A stretch of 64,000 nt of DNA from a gamma proteobacterium symbiont of Stewartia floridana (GCA_003676145.1 NAUB01000022.1:274990-338989), one strand, 5' to 3'; shown: positions 48,153-57,438, numbered from the stretch's first letter. Numbers and translations: made by a program. The notes: generated from the letters alone by a model not told the origin.

Positions 48153-48169
48153 GTGTTAACAGGCCCTAG
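48153..48169 (+). repeat. Short dispersed repeat, copy 3
   Basis: GTGTTAACAGGCCCTAG, identical over 17 bases to the copy at 37213. It overlaps the last codons of the small minus-strand gene. Confidence 0.6.
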
Positions 48170-48441
48170 GCCAGACTTTCGATCAGAGGAATCTCTCTAC
48201 CATCGATCCCGGCTTTCAGCTGGCGACTCTGAGTCAAAACCCGACGGCATATCTTTTTATCCAGTAGGGCTACAGCCTGACGCTCGAGGTATTCCGCTCC
48301 CTTCTCATCACCCGCATCCCGTAACCGAACAGCCATCACTTCCAGTTCACGAACTGACGCCTGTTTAACCCTATGTCGGAAGCCTCTCGGTCTCGAACTT
48401 CTATCATCCATGCCCGGAAGCTGTTCATTATCAGTCAACAT
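48166..48441 (-). CDS. Small hypothetical protein
   Basis: A 91-residue basic, helical protein without signal peptide (VRELEVMAVRLRDAGDEKG... YLERQAVALLDKK). GGGGAAG four bases before the ATG supports translation. It lies between a palindromic element and a 325-bp gap and has no obvious partner. No family recognised. Confidence 0.5.
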   Translation of the reverse strand: MLTDNEQLPGMDDRSSRPRGFRHRVKQASVRELEVMAVRLRDAGDEKGAEYLERQAVALLDKKICRRVLTQSRQLKAGIDGREIPLIESLA

Positions 48442-48767
48442 GTCACTTCCCCCGCTTAATTTTCAATCCATTCTTTATTGGACTTTTAACCCTGCCTGAG
48501 ACAATTACAGCCGCTCTGCCCCAAAAGACCTCAAACCCTCTACCAGCTTGGGATTCTTCCACCGAAATCGGTGACCAACCGAACTGAAAGCAATCGTTAT
48601 TCAGTCGGTTACAATAAATAATAGATGTTTAAATAATCTCTGAAGTGATCTTTGACACTGATACATTGTGACAAATTACTGCGTTCTCAAAAGGCAGCAG
48701 CAGGTCAAACCGGCAGGGTGTTAAGGACGCTGGGGCTGAGGTAACGACTGGATGTGCAACGCTGCCT

Positions 48768-49316
48768 CTACTGGTCTGTTCTGATCAGTCTGCCCGGATC
48801 ATAGCCCGCAGCCTGGACAATCTTCTCAATCACCGACCACTTTTCAGTGGTGATTTCAGGTTGTCGCGAGAGTACCCACAGATACTTTCTGCTCGGCATA
48901 CCGACCACCGCATAGTCGTAATCGCTGCCGAGTCCCAATATCCAGTAGTCTCCCCAGAACAGACTCCAGCCCAACAGGGAGACAAAACTGACCTCTAACT
49001 TTGCATTCGTGCTGTCGTCCACGATACGTGCAACACCCTTTGCTTCATCCATCTCACCCTGTTGATCCCTGCAGCGATTGATGACCTGAATATCACCGCC
49101 CTCAAGCTGCTTGTAACTGGCTGTCACTTCACCGATACAGTGGTTCTGAAACCGGTTGGGCAATCTGGCTATTTCGTACCACTTGCCAAGGTAACGCGGC
49201 AGTTCGACACTGGACACCGTCTTCAACTGTGATTGATGCTGTGCACAGCCAATTACCATGCCTGACAACAGGATCACCAGGCACCCCATCAACAGAAGTT
49301 TCATGGCGCTGTTCAT
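48768..49316 (-). CDS. blc: Outer-membrane lipocalin lipoprotein
   Basis: Bacterial lipocalin, a lipid-binding eight-strand barrel anchored in the outer membrane. 182 residues; lipobox VIGC; then the family motifs YLGKWYEIARLPNRFQ, QVINRC and DYDYAVVGMPSRKYLWVLSRQP. It shares one base with the VOC gene upstream (stop/start overlap), so they are cotranscribed. Confidence 0.93.
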   Translation of the reverse strand: MNSAMKLLLMGCLVILLSGMVIGCAQHQSQLKTVSSVELPRYLGKWYEIARLPNRFQNHCIGEVTASYKQLEGGDIQVINRCRDQQGEMDEAKGVARIVDDSTNAKLEVSFVSLLGWSLFWGDYWILGLGSDYDYAVVGMPSRKYLWVLSRQPEITTEKWSVIEKIVQAAGYDPGRLIRTDQ

Positions 49317-49759
49317 CAGCTGAGATCGAGGGGTTTAACCGGATCATCGATCCAGCTCTTGTCCTGCTGCCAATCGATCGATGGATCATCCACATAGAGC
49401 TCGATCTCATTGCCATCCGGATCCTCGAGGTAGATGCTCTGACTGATTGTGTGGTCGGAAAGACCATGGATCTGAATACCCGCCTGATTGAGTCGATCGA
49501 GCGCCTGCTTCAGGGCGCTCAGATCATTGCCCACTTTCCAGCCGACGTGATAAAGCCCTCTTCGGCGCCCCGGAAGCGGACCCGGCGCCTCGCCCACTTC
49601 GATCAGCAACAACTCATGATGGGTACGTCCACCGCTGAACATGACCCCTTTGCCGCCAAAGATTTCACCCTGCGCCTGCAGCCCCAGGACTGCTGAGTAA
49701 AACGCTGTTGAAGCCTGCAGATTCTTCACATATAACGCCACATGGCCAAGCTCTATCAT
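49316..49759 (-). CDS. VOC family (glyoxalase/bleomycin resistance) protein
   Basis: A 147-residue protein with two VOC half-domains. Metal-ligand candidates are His7 (ELGHVALYV), Glu in HHELLLIEV, His in GLYHVGWKV and Glu in PDGNEIELYVD, the dioxygenase-like set. Substrate unknown; catechol-type dioxygenases are the nearest architecture. ATGA-type overlap with the gene upstream (49756-49759). Confidence 0.88.
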   Translation of the reverse strand: MIELGHVALYVKNLQASTAFYSAVLGLQAQGEIFGGKGVMFSGGRTHHELLLIEVGEAPGPLPGRRRGLYHVGWKVGNDLSALKQALDRLNQAGIQIHGLSDHTISQSIYLEDPDGNEIELYVDDPSIDWQQDKSWIDDPVKPLDLS

Positions 49760-50640
49760 CGCGTAATCCCGCTATTGTCAGTTGTCATTCTGGTCCAGAC
49801 TCTGGGAGCGGGTATCTTATCCCGATCCAGTATCTTCGGATAGAGTCGCCAATAGTACTCGATGCGGGAAGCTCGCCGTCCCAAATTCGATTCCAATCGT
49901 CGCCGCTCTGCCTCCTGCAGTGTTGGCAGGGTCAACAGCGCGGGGGCTATCCAGTCCACGTAACGTTGCACCAGGGCACCGCTCAGATCATCCGGCCAAT
50001 CTTCTGTCAGACCAAAGCTGGGTATATCGGCCCGATCGATGCGCTCTCCCGAGTCGGTTTCAGCATACTGACGATCCACATCCCAGGTCACCCAGAGGTG
50101 ATTGACATGAAAGCCCGCCCTTTTCCTGACCAGTCTCTCCAGACGATCGATCTCCCTGAAGTGATGATCTCCACCAACCCCTCTGCGCTCCAGACAGCCT
50201 CGCCAGAAGCGGGGTTTATGGTTGCTGTGTCTGGGACCCGGCTGCATCGACATCAAAAGCGCCAGCGGCTTGCGATCAGTCTCATCGAGTAACCACAACT
50301 CGCGCCGATCCGTCAAAGGAAAGGGTAGTTCATCTTGATGTCGCAGAATCTGTTTTATCAGCTGATCAGACAGATCAGCGTACCAATCCCCGCTCACCAT
50401 TGGCGCTTTGATCAACCCCTCCTTTTCAGACCACAGACCGATCAGGTGCCAGTTGTTGATCGAATCATGGGCATTCAGACTTCCCCAACCCCCATGCCGC
50501 ACGATCTGTGACTCGATATGCCACACCCTGCCATTGGTGGTTGAGGCCCGTCCGCCCTGCAATTCAATGATCTGCAGAACGCCCAGAAACGGATTCAAGC
50601 GACGTATCCCGTAGCAATTGATTGATGTGTTATCGATCAT
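49756..50640 (-). CDS. Conserved hypothetical protein
   Basis: A 294-residue soluble protein rich in Trp and Arg (WHLIGLWSEKEG, RIEYYWRLYPKILDRDKIPAPRVW) without signal or membrane segments. It overlaps both neighbours by 4 bp (ATGA at each end), so it is the centre of a four-gene coupled set: small protein, this protein, VOC protein, lipocalin. No family recognised. Confidence 0.75.
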   Translation of the reverse strand: MIDNTSINCYGIRRLNPFLGVLQIIELQGGRASTTNGRVWHIESQIVRHGGWGSLNAHDSINNWHLIGLWSEKEGLIKAPMVSGDWYADLSDQLIKQILRHQDELPFPLTDRRELWLLDETDRKPLALLMSMQPGPRHSNHKPRFWRGCLERRGVGGDHHFREIDRLERLVRKRAGFHVNHLWVTWDVDRQYAETDSGERIDRADIPSFGLTEDWPDDLSGALVQRYVDWIAPALLTLPTLQEAERRRLESNLGRRASRIEYYWRLYPKILDRDKIPAPRVWTRMTTDNSGITR

Positions 50641-50828
50641 TCGTATGTTGCCAAAATAGTCTGTGATTTTTCAGAACAGATTCCGCAAGCTTCTGATATC
50701 CAAACGGATATCACCTCGTACAGATAGCCAACCCCCTGTACAGCCGTTTCGACCTGGTGAGACTGGGCTAGAGGGTCGGGTTGTGTGGATAACTGCTCTT
50801 GGTCGGCATAGCGGTCTACACCATTCAT
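50637..50828 (-). CDS. Small leader protein coupled to the gene downstream
   Basis: A 63-residue protein starting at the ATG at 50828 behind AGGAGAG. It ends in ATGA shared with the 294-residue gene. Thr/Gln/Pro-rich N-terminus, with two Cys near the end (EACGICSEKS). The upstream in-frame extension to 50894 has no ribosome-binding site. Function unknown. Confidence 0.6.
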   Translation of the reverse strand: MNGVDRYADQEQLSTQPDPLAQSHQVETAVQGVGYLYEVISVWISEACGICSEKSQTILATYE

Positions 50829-50971
50829 GGAATCTCTCCTCTTGAATCTGGCACAGGCGTTTTTCTCTTTAAGTGTGTGACAATAATTGTACAATTAAGT
50901 TTGTTTTGTACAATATTTTAATCTAATATTTGTACCAACTGGAACGCAAGGTATAGCCCCACAGAGAATCA

Positions 50972-52219
50972 ATGAACCAGCAGACCAATCAATCAGAGCC
51001 CCTTCGGGTCCTGGAAAGCCAGGGATTGGCCTCTGTCACGCTGACAGCCCACTGGTCCGATGAACAGGCCTCACATGAGGAGAGGTTGCATGTGGAGAAG
51101 TTCAGCATCTGGCGTGAGGCGGATATGCTGCCGTCGGCAATCGGCCGGAACCTTGCCGGGCTTCAGCAGGGGGACCGGCTGGAAGCCCCAATCCAGCCCG
51201 GCGATTACACTGAGAACTGGCACTCAACACGCCAGATTGTCACCAAACCGGCAAGTTTCGACCGCCACCATCGCCCGGGACTGGTGGTCACACCCAGACT
51301 GGGACGCTTCTACCCGCAAGGTTTTTTCAAGGGAGTAGCCGGTCTCTACCGTGAGGCGGTGGAGCCAGCCAGGATCATCGAACTCAACGCCGACCGCATG
51401 AAGCTGGATCTGAATCACCCCCTGGCCAGAACCCGGGTCAAACTGCAACTTGGTATCGACAGAGTCCTGCCGGGGCGCGACCGACGCACTGGCCGTTGCG
51501 ACAACCCACTGGATGAGTTGTTGAAATTTCCAGGTCTGGCGACACCACTGCAGAGCGGAGAGGATATTGATTTCGGAGATGATGCCAAGGGCATGACACG
51601 AATGGATGACAGGGCGGATCAAGTGTTCTACACCACACCCCGCCTGATCCAACATCTTGACTCCATGGCACGTCGGCAACTCAATACCCTCTACCGGAGA
51701 CTGATCCCGCCCCAGGCCGAGGCACTTGATCTGATGGCAAGCTTTGATTCCCACCTGGAGGGGGCCGATCTGGGCAAGCTGCACCTGCTGGGCATGAACC
51801 AACAGGAGTTATCGAAGAACCGGCTTGCAGAGAGCCGCATAACACAGGATCTGAACCGGAACCCAAATCTGCCATTCGACAGTGACAGCCTCGATACCAT
51901 CCTCTGCACAGCCGCCATCGAGTACCTGACAAAACCTGCTGAGGTTTTGGCGGAAACCCTGAGGGTGTTACGTCCCGGTGGTATTCTGGTGGTCAGCTTC
52001 AGCAACCGATGGTTTCCAACCAAGGCGATCGGAATTTGGAGTGAATTGCATGAGGTTGAACGGCTGGGAATGGTTACCCAGTGGTTACGCCAGAGCGGCT
52101 ACAATAATCTCAATACCTTCTCAGCCCGAGGCTGGCCACGCCCGGCCGATGACATCTATGCGGGTCAGACACCCCACTCCGACCCTGTCTATGCCGCATG
52201 GGGTTACAAAGAGGATTAA
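50972..52219 (+). CDS. SlyD/FKBP-like and methyltransferase fusion
   Basis: A 415-residue cytosolic protein. The N-terminal 160 residues end in the SlyD-type FKBP signature (ELNADRMKLDLNHPLART), although the front of the domain is altered. The rest has a class I methyltransferase end: LPFDSDSLDTILCTAAIEYL, EVLAETLRVLRPGGILVVSFSNRWF, and WLRQSGYNNLN, with SAM-binding residues implied. The middle is novel. It starts divergently from the four-gene set and its end overlaps the DUF429 gene by 4 bp tail to tail. Substrate unknown. Confidence 0.75.
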   Translation: MNQQTNQSEPLRVLESQGLASVTLTAHWSDEQASHEERLHVEKFSIWREADMLPSAIGRNLAGLQQGDRLEAPIQPGDYTENWHSTRQIVTKPASFDRHHRPGLVVTPRLGRFYPQGFFKGVAGLYREAVEPARIIELNADRMKLDLNHPLARTRVKLQLGIDRVLPGRDRRTGRCDNPLDELLKFPGLATPLQSGEDIDFGDDAKGMTRMDDRADQVFYTTPRLIQHLDSMARRQLNTLYRRLIPPQAEALDLMASFDSHLEGADLGKLHLLGMNQQELSKNRLAESRITQDLNRNPNLPFDSDSLDTILCTAAIEYLTKPAEVLAETLRVLRPGGILVVSFSNRWFPTKAIGIWSELHEVERLGMVTQWLRQSGYNNLNTFSARGWPRPADDIYAGQTPHSDPVYAAWGYKED

Positions 52220-52971
52220 TCCGCAAGCTTATATCCCTGAGGGACCCAGATATAACCCGCTTGCGTATCGCCGAATACAATGCCTTCGGCGTTGAGTGCA
52301 TAGAGACCGGCAATATAGAGACAGATCACTGCATCCAATGCGTCCTCATTGGATTTCAACGACCTGCCTGTCAGTTGATCAATCTCTGCCGGATCGAAAT
52401 AGGTTTGCAGATCCGGGGGGATTTCGAGCGCTAATACCGGGCTGTTGTTCAGGCGCCCGATCAGTTCCGCCAGCTGTTTCTGGCCAGCCCTCTTTTGTGT
52501 CACAGAACCTTTCTTATAGAGCAGTCTGCGCTCAAGCCCGAAGATTTCGATAATCGCAGGATGCGGATAGCACTCGATCTGCCACTTGGCCTGACCCAGA
52601 TGTTGAAAACCCTCTCGGCTGAGCTGCCTGGACAAAGCCACACTATCCGCTTGGGGATAGAGGGTGGTGTTGGAAGCATGGCAGGCTGCCCCTCTGGATC
52701 CATAGACCCTTGAAAGCGCTTTTTCACATCGCCGCTGGCCAGTTTGATTGGGGATGATCAGCGAGGCATCGATGGCGACTCCCCTCAAACCATCAATATC
52801 CCTCAGATGTTGCAGCAGTTGTTGGACAGGAAACAGGTCGACCTCGATGGCCTGCAGCCTGAGTACACCATCGAGCAACTCTCCACTGGCCAACGCGGTC
52901 GGATTCCTGTCGCTATGCCAGGCCAGATCCACACCAACAAGCTTCCGCTTCAATTCATCACCATCTCTCAT
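52216..52971 (-). CDS. DUF429 family protein (RNase H-like fold)
   Basis: A 251-residue protein with the DUF429 layout: GVDLAWHSDRNPTA near the start (first acidic residue), GVAIDASLIIPN, CYPHPAIIEIFG and KSNEDALDAVICLYIAGLYA (late acidic residues). The family is thought to be nuclease-like, of unknown role. It converges with the fusion gene. Confidence 0.8.
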   Translation of the reverse strand: MRDGDELKRKLVGVDLAWHSDRNPTALASGELLDGVLRLQAIEVDLFPVQQLLQHLRDIDGLRGVAIDASLIIPNQTGQRRCEKALSRVYGSRGAACHASNTTLYPQADSVALSRQLSREGFQHLGQAKWQIECYPHPAIIEIFGLERRLLYKKGSVTQKRAGQKQLAELIGRLNNSPVLALEIPPDLQTYFDPAEIDQLTGRSLKSNEDALDAVICLYIAGLYALNAEGIVFGDTQAGYIWVPQGYKLAD

Positions 52972-53502
52972 CGACAGTCAGACACCGTTCATTCGTAATC
53001 AGCTTACCACGCTTACCCAGGGCCAGGATTCTTGAGGAGTGCAACACCGCCACAAGCGGGATTGTCCGACTCCCCGGACACTGATCCCTCAATGGCCAGC
53101 AAAGTCACCCAGGGAGAGATGATTAATTGAACAGTCATAACTCAACTGATAGAGATTTCAGACTCTCTGAAGAGAAGGGATTTCCAGTGACTGGGAGGAT
53201 ACCGAATGTTGCGGTGCAATAGCTATAACGGCACAAACAAGCCTGCTTAACGCGATAGGAATAACAACACCAAATTCATTGATAATAGTCAACTGCATTG
53301 ATATTCTTTGGCGATTATGGAATTCAGGCATGGTATAAATGCCCGACCATAGATTTCCTGGGTGGAAAAGATTGCACGCCTTAAACTAATTAGAATCAAT
53401 CCGGCATGCAATCAATCAAGTAGTAGCACAAACAGTACACGCCCCATTGTCGATGGATCGGTTGTGTGTTTGAAAAAGAGTTAAAAAAAGGGGGAAGGCA
53501 AC
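52972..53502. other. Long upstream region of the cytochrome operon
   Basis: A 530-bp stretch without a credible gene. It holds a short hairpin (TGTCCG-actccc-CGGACA, about 53066) and, further on, AT-rich sequence with TATAAA at 53334-53339 that has no -35 at the right distance. GGGGGAAGG just before the ATG at 53503 is a strong ribosome-binding site. Its length suggests complex control of the operon. Confidence 0.4.
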
Positions 53503-55485
53503 ATGCCTAAAACTGTTTCCAGGCTTGCTACCTGGCTAATTCCATTCTTTCTGATTCTGGTTGTACACTCGGTTCACGGTGCTACTGAGCCCGGCATAAG
53601 CATCCTCGGAGAAGAGCCTCCGGAAGGTTTCGATCCGCTTACCGGTGAACGTATCATCTCCAACGAACGTTGCCTGACCTGTCATGGCGATGAGCAGATG
53701 AAGACCGACGTTCGCGACGATGGCAGCGAAGTGAAGATCTTCGTCCACAGCAAGCAGATTCGCGAGAGTGTGCATGGTGAACTGAACTGTAACAGCTGCC
53801 ACATCACCATCGATCGAGTCCCCCACCGCAAGGCCCCGGCAGTCATCGTCGGCTGTCTCGATTGCCATCGTGAGACCTGGGAAGAGGTCAAGGATGATCC
53901 GGACGGCAAACATGAACGACTCAAAGTGGTCAATGAGTCGATCGACAGCTACATGCAATCGATCCATGCACAGCCCAACTCACTGGATCAGTCCCGCACC
54001 AATGCGACCTGTTACGACTGCCATGAAGCCCACAACGTGGGTGAACTGGGCAGCATTCAACGCGCCGAAAAGCGCCTCAAGAATCCTGAAGCCTGCGGCA
54101 AATGTCATGAGCAGCAACTGGAGGACTACCGCACTTCCGTTCACGGTGTCGCCGTGCTGGAACAGAAAGATAGTGAGTCGGCCGTATGCTCCGACTGTCA
54201 CACCACCCACGAGATCGACTCACCGGAAACTGACAAAGCGAAACTGGCGATCACCAAGAACTGCGGTGACTGCCATGAAGAGGCACAGCGTACCTACTTC
54301 GACTCCTATCATGGACAGGTGCACCGCCTCGGTTACACCAACACCGCCAAATGTCACGACTGCCATGGCAGTCACAAGGTCAAGGGCGAGGATGATCCCA
54401 CCTCGGAGATCCACGCCAACAACCGCCTGGAGAACTGCCGGGTCTGCCACGAAGATGCGAATGAGAACTTCCTGACCTTCTGGCCCCACGGTGATGCGGA
54501 TGACCGGGAGAACTACCCTGGCCTGTGGTTCTTCAAGCTGTTCATGCAGACACTGATTTTCTCAGTCATGGCCTTCTTCTGGGTACATGTGCTGCTGTGG
54601 CTCTACCGTGAGGTGATGGACCGACTCCAGGGTAAAGGCTTCATCGAGGATCTGGATAAGCCGGATATCGTCTATTTCCGCCGCTTCCCGGTCGTCTGGC
54701 GTTGGATTCACGGCCTCTTCGCCATCTCCACCATGACCCTGATCCTCACCGGCACCACGCTGCTGTTCGCCCACACCGGCTGGGCCAAGGCGGTGGTGGT
54801 ATTCCTCGGTGGCACCGAGATGGAGGGTATCATCCACCGTACGGCTGCCGTGATCTGGTTGGGAATATTCTTCGTCCATCTGATGATCGCCGTGACCAAC
54901 ATCATTCGCGAGGGCAAGGACTTCAAATGGTTCGGCAGCACTTCCATGTTGCCCAACTGGAAGGATTGGAGCGACCTGAAAGGTATGTTCAGATGGTTCA
55001 TCGGTAAAGGTGAGCGTCCTCAATTCTCCCACTGGACCTATTGGCAGAAGTTTGACTATTGGGCCCCCTTCTGGGGTGCAGGGGTAATCGGCATATCCGG
55101 CATCATGCTGTTTGCACCGGAGAAGACAGCCCTGATTCTGCCAGGCTGGATGTTCAATATAGCGACCCTGGTACATGCTGAAGAGGCGCTGCTGGCTGCC
55201 ATATTCCTCAACTCGGTGCACTTCTTCAATGTGCACTTCCGGCCTGAGCGCTTCCCGATGAGTACCACCATCTTCACCGGCGCCATTCCGTTCGAGGAGT
55301 TCCGCCACGACCATCGCGAAGAGTATGAGCGATTGGCCGCCACCGGTGAGATCAACAACTACCTGGTCAGAAAACCCTCACGCCGAGCAGATCTGGCCGC
55401 CTCTTTTATCACTACGGTGTTGATCATGGCAGGCCTGGCGTTGCTGACCCTGGTACTGATCGGCCTGGTTACCTCACCGAACTGA
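53503..55485 (+). CDS. Nonahaem cytochrome c fused to a b-type membrane cytochrome
   Basis: A 660-residue redox protein. A signal peptide (1-26) leads into a periplasmic domain of about 310 residues with nine CXXCH haem sites: CLTCH, CNSCH, CLDCH, CYDCH, CGKCH, CSDCH, CGDCH, CHDCH and CRVCH. The second half has about five membrane segments with conserved His residues (WVHVLLWLY, WRWIHGLFAIS, GIIHRTAAVIWLGIFFVHL, TLVHAEEALLAAIFLNSVHFF), a cytochrome b561-type quinone-reacting module like FdnI/PhsC. It is the first gene of an operon with a dihaem cytochrome and FccB. Electron transfer between the quinone pool and the sulfide dehydrogenase is inferred. Confidence 0.88.
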   Translation: MPKTVSRLATWLIPFFLILVVHSVHGATEPGISILGEEPPEGFDPLTGERIISNERCLTCHGDEQMKTDVRDDGSEVKIFVHSKQIRESVHGELNCNSCHITIDRVPHRKAPAVIVGCLDCHRETWEEVKDDPDGKHERLKVVNESIDSYMQSIHAQPNSLDQSRTNATCYDCHEAHNVGELGSIQRAEKRLKNPEACGKCHEQQLEDYRTSVHGVAVLEQKDSESAVCSDCHTTHEIDSPETDKAKLAITKNCGDCHEEAQRTYFDSYHGQVHRLGYTNTAKCHDCHGSHKVKGEDDPTSEIHANNRLENCRVCHEDANENFLTFWPHGDADDRENYPGLWFFKLFMQTLIFSVMAFFWVHVLLWLYREVMDRLQGKGFIEDLDKPDIVYFRRFPVVWRWIHGLFAISTMTLILTGTTLLFAHTGWAKAVVVFLGGTEMEGIIHRTAAVIWLGIFFVHLMIAVTNIIREGKDFKWFGSTSMLPNWKDWSDLKGMFRWFIGKGERPQFSHWTYWQKFDYWAPFWGAGVIGISGIMLFAPEKTALILPGWMFNIATLVHAEEALLAAIFLNSVHFFNVHFRPERFPMSTTIFTGAIPFEEFRHDHREEYERLAATGEINNYLVRKPSRRADLAASFITTVLIMAGLALLTLVLIGLVTSPN

Positions 55486-55497
55486 TAGGCAGGGAAT

Positions 55498-56094
55498 ATG
55501 CAGAGAGAGAAAATGATGAAAAAGAAAATGCCCTATCTCCTGCTGGGACTCGCAGTACTGTTTCCAGCCACCGCTGCGGCGGCACCCACTGGTCAGGCAT
55601 TGGCCTTCACCTGTGCCGGCTGTCATGGCACGGACGGCTCAAGTGTCGGCCCCTCGAGTCCATCCATTGCGGGCATGGATCCGGAAGTGTTTATCGATGC
55701 CATGCAGGGATACAAGTTCGATGAGCGCAACTCCACCATCATGAACCGCATTGCGAAAGGCTATAACGACGAGCAGATCAAAAGTATGGCCTGGTTTTTC
55801 GCCAAGCAAACACTGCGGCTGAAGCCGCAGAAGTATGATGCGGAGATGGCCAAACTCGGTGCCAAACTGCACGATGAGTATTGTGAAAAGTGCCATGAGG
55901 ATGGCGGCAAACCTGGTGATGCCGGTACCCTGGCCGGTCAGTGGATGCCCTATCTGCACTACACCATGGAGGATTTCATCGACGGCCGCCGGGAATATCC
56001 GAGGAAGATGAGACGTAAAGTCGATGCTGCCATCGAGGCCGAAGGTGATCGGGCCATGCCGGCTCTGATTCACTATTACGGCAGCCAACACTGA
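55498..56094 (+). CDS. fccA: Dihaem cytochrome c (FccA/c4-like)
   Basis: A 198-residue periplasmic cytochrome with a signal peptide ending AAAAP and two haem motifs, CAGCH and CEKCH, about 90 residues apart. This is the FccA/c4 arrangement that serves as electron acceptor to the flavin subunit. ATG 55498 and the ATGATG at 55513 are both possible starts. It lies between the nonahaem gene and fccB, 12 and 21 bp apart. Confidence 0.88.
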   Translation: MQREKMMKKKMPYLLLGLAVLFPATAAAAPTGQALAFTCAGCHGTDGSSVGPSSPSIAGMDPEVFIDAMQGYKFDERNSTIMNRIAKGYNDEQIKSMAWFFAKQTLRLKPQKYDAEMAKLGAKLHDEYCEKCHEDGGKPGDAGTLAGQWMPYLHYTMEDFIDGRREYPRKMRRKVDAAIEAEGDRAMPALIHYYGSQH

Positions 56095-56115
56095 TTCCCG
56101 GGACAGGAAAAGAGC

Positions 56116-57402
56116 ATGACAGAGATTAACCGTCGAGATTTTATTCGATTTGCCACCGTTGCCGGGGCATCCCTTGGCTTTCCCCAACTCGCACTGGCTG
56201 CCAACCCGAAAGTGGTTGTGGTTGGTGGAGGCGTCGGCGGCTGCACCGCCGCCAAGTATCTGCGCAAACTTCACCCGCAGACCGAAGTCACCCTGATTGA
56301 GACCAAAAAGGTCTACCAATCCTGCTTCATGAGTAACGAAGTACTCAGTGGCGACCGTACCCTGGATTCCATCACCTTCGACTATGAGGGATTGAAGCGC
56401 CATGGGGTAAAAGTGGTGATCGACCGGGTCGACGCCATCGAGCCCGACAAAAAGCAGGTGGTCACACAAGGTGGCGAAACATTCGCCTACGATGCCTGCA
56501 TCGTCTCCCCGGGTGTGGACTTCAAGTGGGATGCGATTGAGGGTTACGACGAGAAGGTCGCTGAAGTGGTGCCACACGCCTGGTTTGCCGGCCCTCAGAC
56601 AACCACCCTGCGCAATCAGATTCTGGCCATGCCGGAAGGCGGCAAGGTGATCATCGTCGCGCCACCCAATCCCTACAAGTGCCCTCCCGGCCCTTATGAG
56701 CGGGCTGCGCAGATCGCCATGTACTGCAAGCACCACAAGCCGAAGGCGAAGATCCTGATCCTCGATCCAAAGGATAAATTCTCCAAGCAGGGTCTGTTCA
56801 CCCAGGGTTGGAGCAAGCTCTACGGTTTCGGCACCGAGAACAGCATGATCGAGTGGGTTGGCGCTGCCGGTGGTGGCACGGTTGAGGAACTCGACCCCTC
56901 CACCATGACACTGCAGGCGGAGATCGAAGAGTTCCAGGGTGATGTAATCAACATCATTCCACCACAGAAAGCGGGCAAGGTTGCCTTCGCCTCTGACCTG
57001 GCGGAAGGGGACTGGTGTCCGGTCAACAAACTGACCTTCGAATCCAGCAAGCATAAAGACGTCTATGTTCTGGGTGATGCCTCGAGCGCCGCGAAGATGC
57101 CGAAATCGGCCTATGCCGCCAACTCTCAGGCCAAGGTTGCAGCGGCTGCCATTGTTTCACGTTTCAATGGTATCGAACCGCCGGATCCCACCTTCGTCAA
57201 CACCTGCTACAGCATCCTCGGCGAAGAGCACGGTATTTCCGTGGCAGCGGTCTATACCCTGGACAAGAGCAGCAACACCATCCTGCCGATCAAGGGCGCC
57301 GGCGGCCTTTCGCCAATGAATGCCTCAGATCAGCAACGTAAGCGCGAAGTCAGCTATGCACACAGCTGGTTTGCCAATCTGATCGACGACATGATGATGT
57401 AA
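56116..57402 (+). CDS. fccB: Flavocytochrome c sulfide dehydrogenase, flavoprotein subunit
   Basis: Periplasmic FAD enzyme oxidising sulfide to sulfur. 428 residues with a Tat signal (NRRDFIRFATVAGASLGF). FAD motif VVVVGGGVGGCTAAKYL; the redox cysteine pair in NPYKCPPGPYERA and GDWCPVNKLTFES; and the C-terminal FAD motif VYVLGDASSAAKMPKSAYAA. These match the Allochromatium FccB disulfide region. A 13-bp hairpin follows. Together with FccA it is the sulfide entry point of this organism's electron chain. Confidence 0.95.
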   Translation: MTEINRRDFIRFATVAGASLGFPQLALAANPKVVVVGGGVGGCTAAKYLRKLHPQTEVTLIETKKVYQSCFMSNEVLSGDRTLDSITFDYEGLKRHGVKVVIDRVDAIEPDKKQVVTQGGETFAYDACIVSPGVDFKWDAIEGYDEKVAEVVPHAWFAGPQTTTLRNQILAMPEGGKVIIVAPPNPYKCPPGPYERAAQIAMYCKHHKPKAKILILDPKDKFSKQGLFTQGWSKLYGFGTENSMIEWVGAAGGGTVEELDPSTMTLQAEIEEFQGDVINIIPPQKAGKVAFASDLAEGDWCPVNKLTFESSKHKDVYVLGDASSAAKMPKSAYAANSQAKVAAAAIVSRFNGIEPPDPTFVNTCYSILGEEHGISVAAVYTLDKSSNTILPIKGAGGLSPMNASDQQRKREVSYAHSWFANLIDDMMM

Positions 57403-57409
57403 CCAATAG

Positions 57410-57438
57410 ATCAGAAGGCCGCATCGCGGCCTTCTGAT
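57410..57438. terminator. Terminator hairpin between fccB and the convergent GGDEF gene
   Basis: Perfect 13-bp stem ATCAGAAGGCCGC / GCGGCCTTCTGAT with an ATC loop. It may stop transcripts from both sides; no long U-run. Confidence 0.8.

Noticed and set aside
53308..53339. Promoter TTGGCG / TATAAA ahead of the cytochrome operon
   Set aside because: The spacer is 20 bp, outside the normal 16-18 bp, and the -35 match is poor.
55639..57054. Long minus-strand open frame opposite fccA-fccB
   Set aside because: It is a shadow of two well-identified genes and has no motif of its own.
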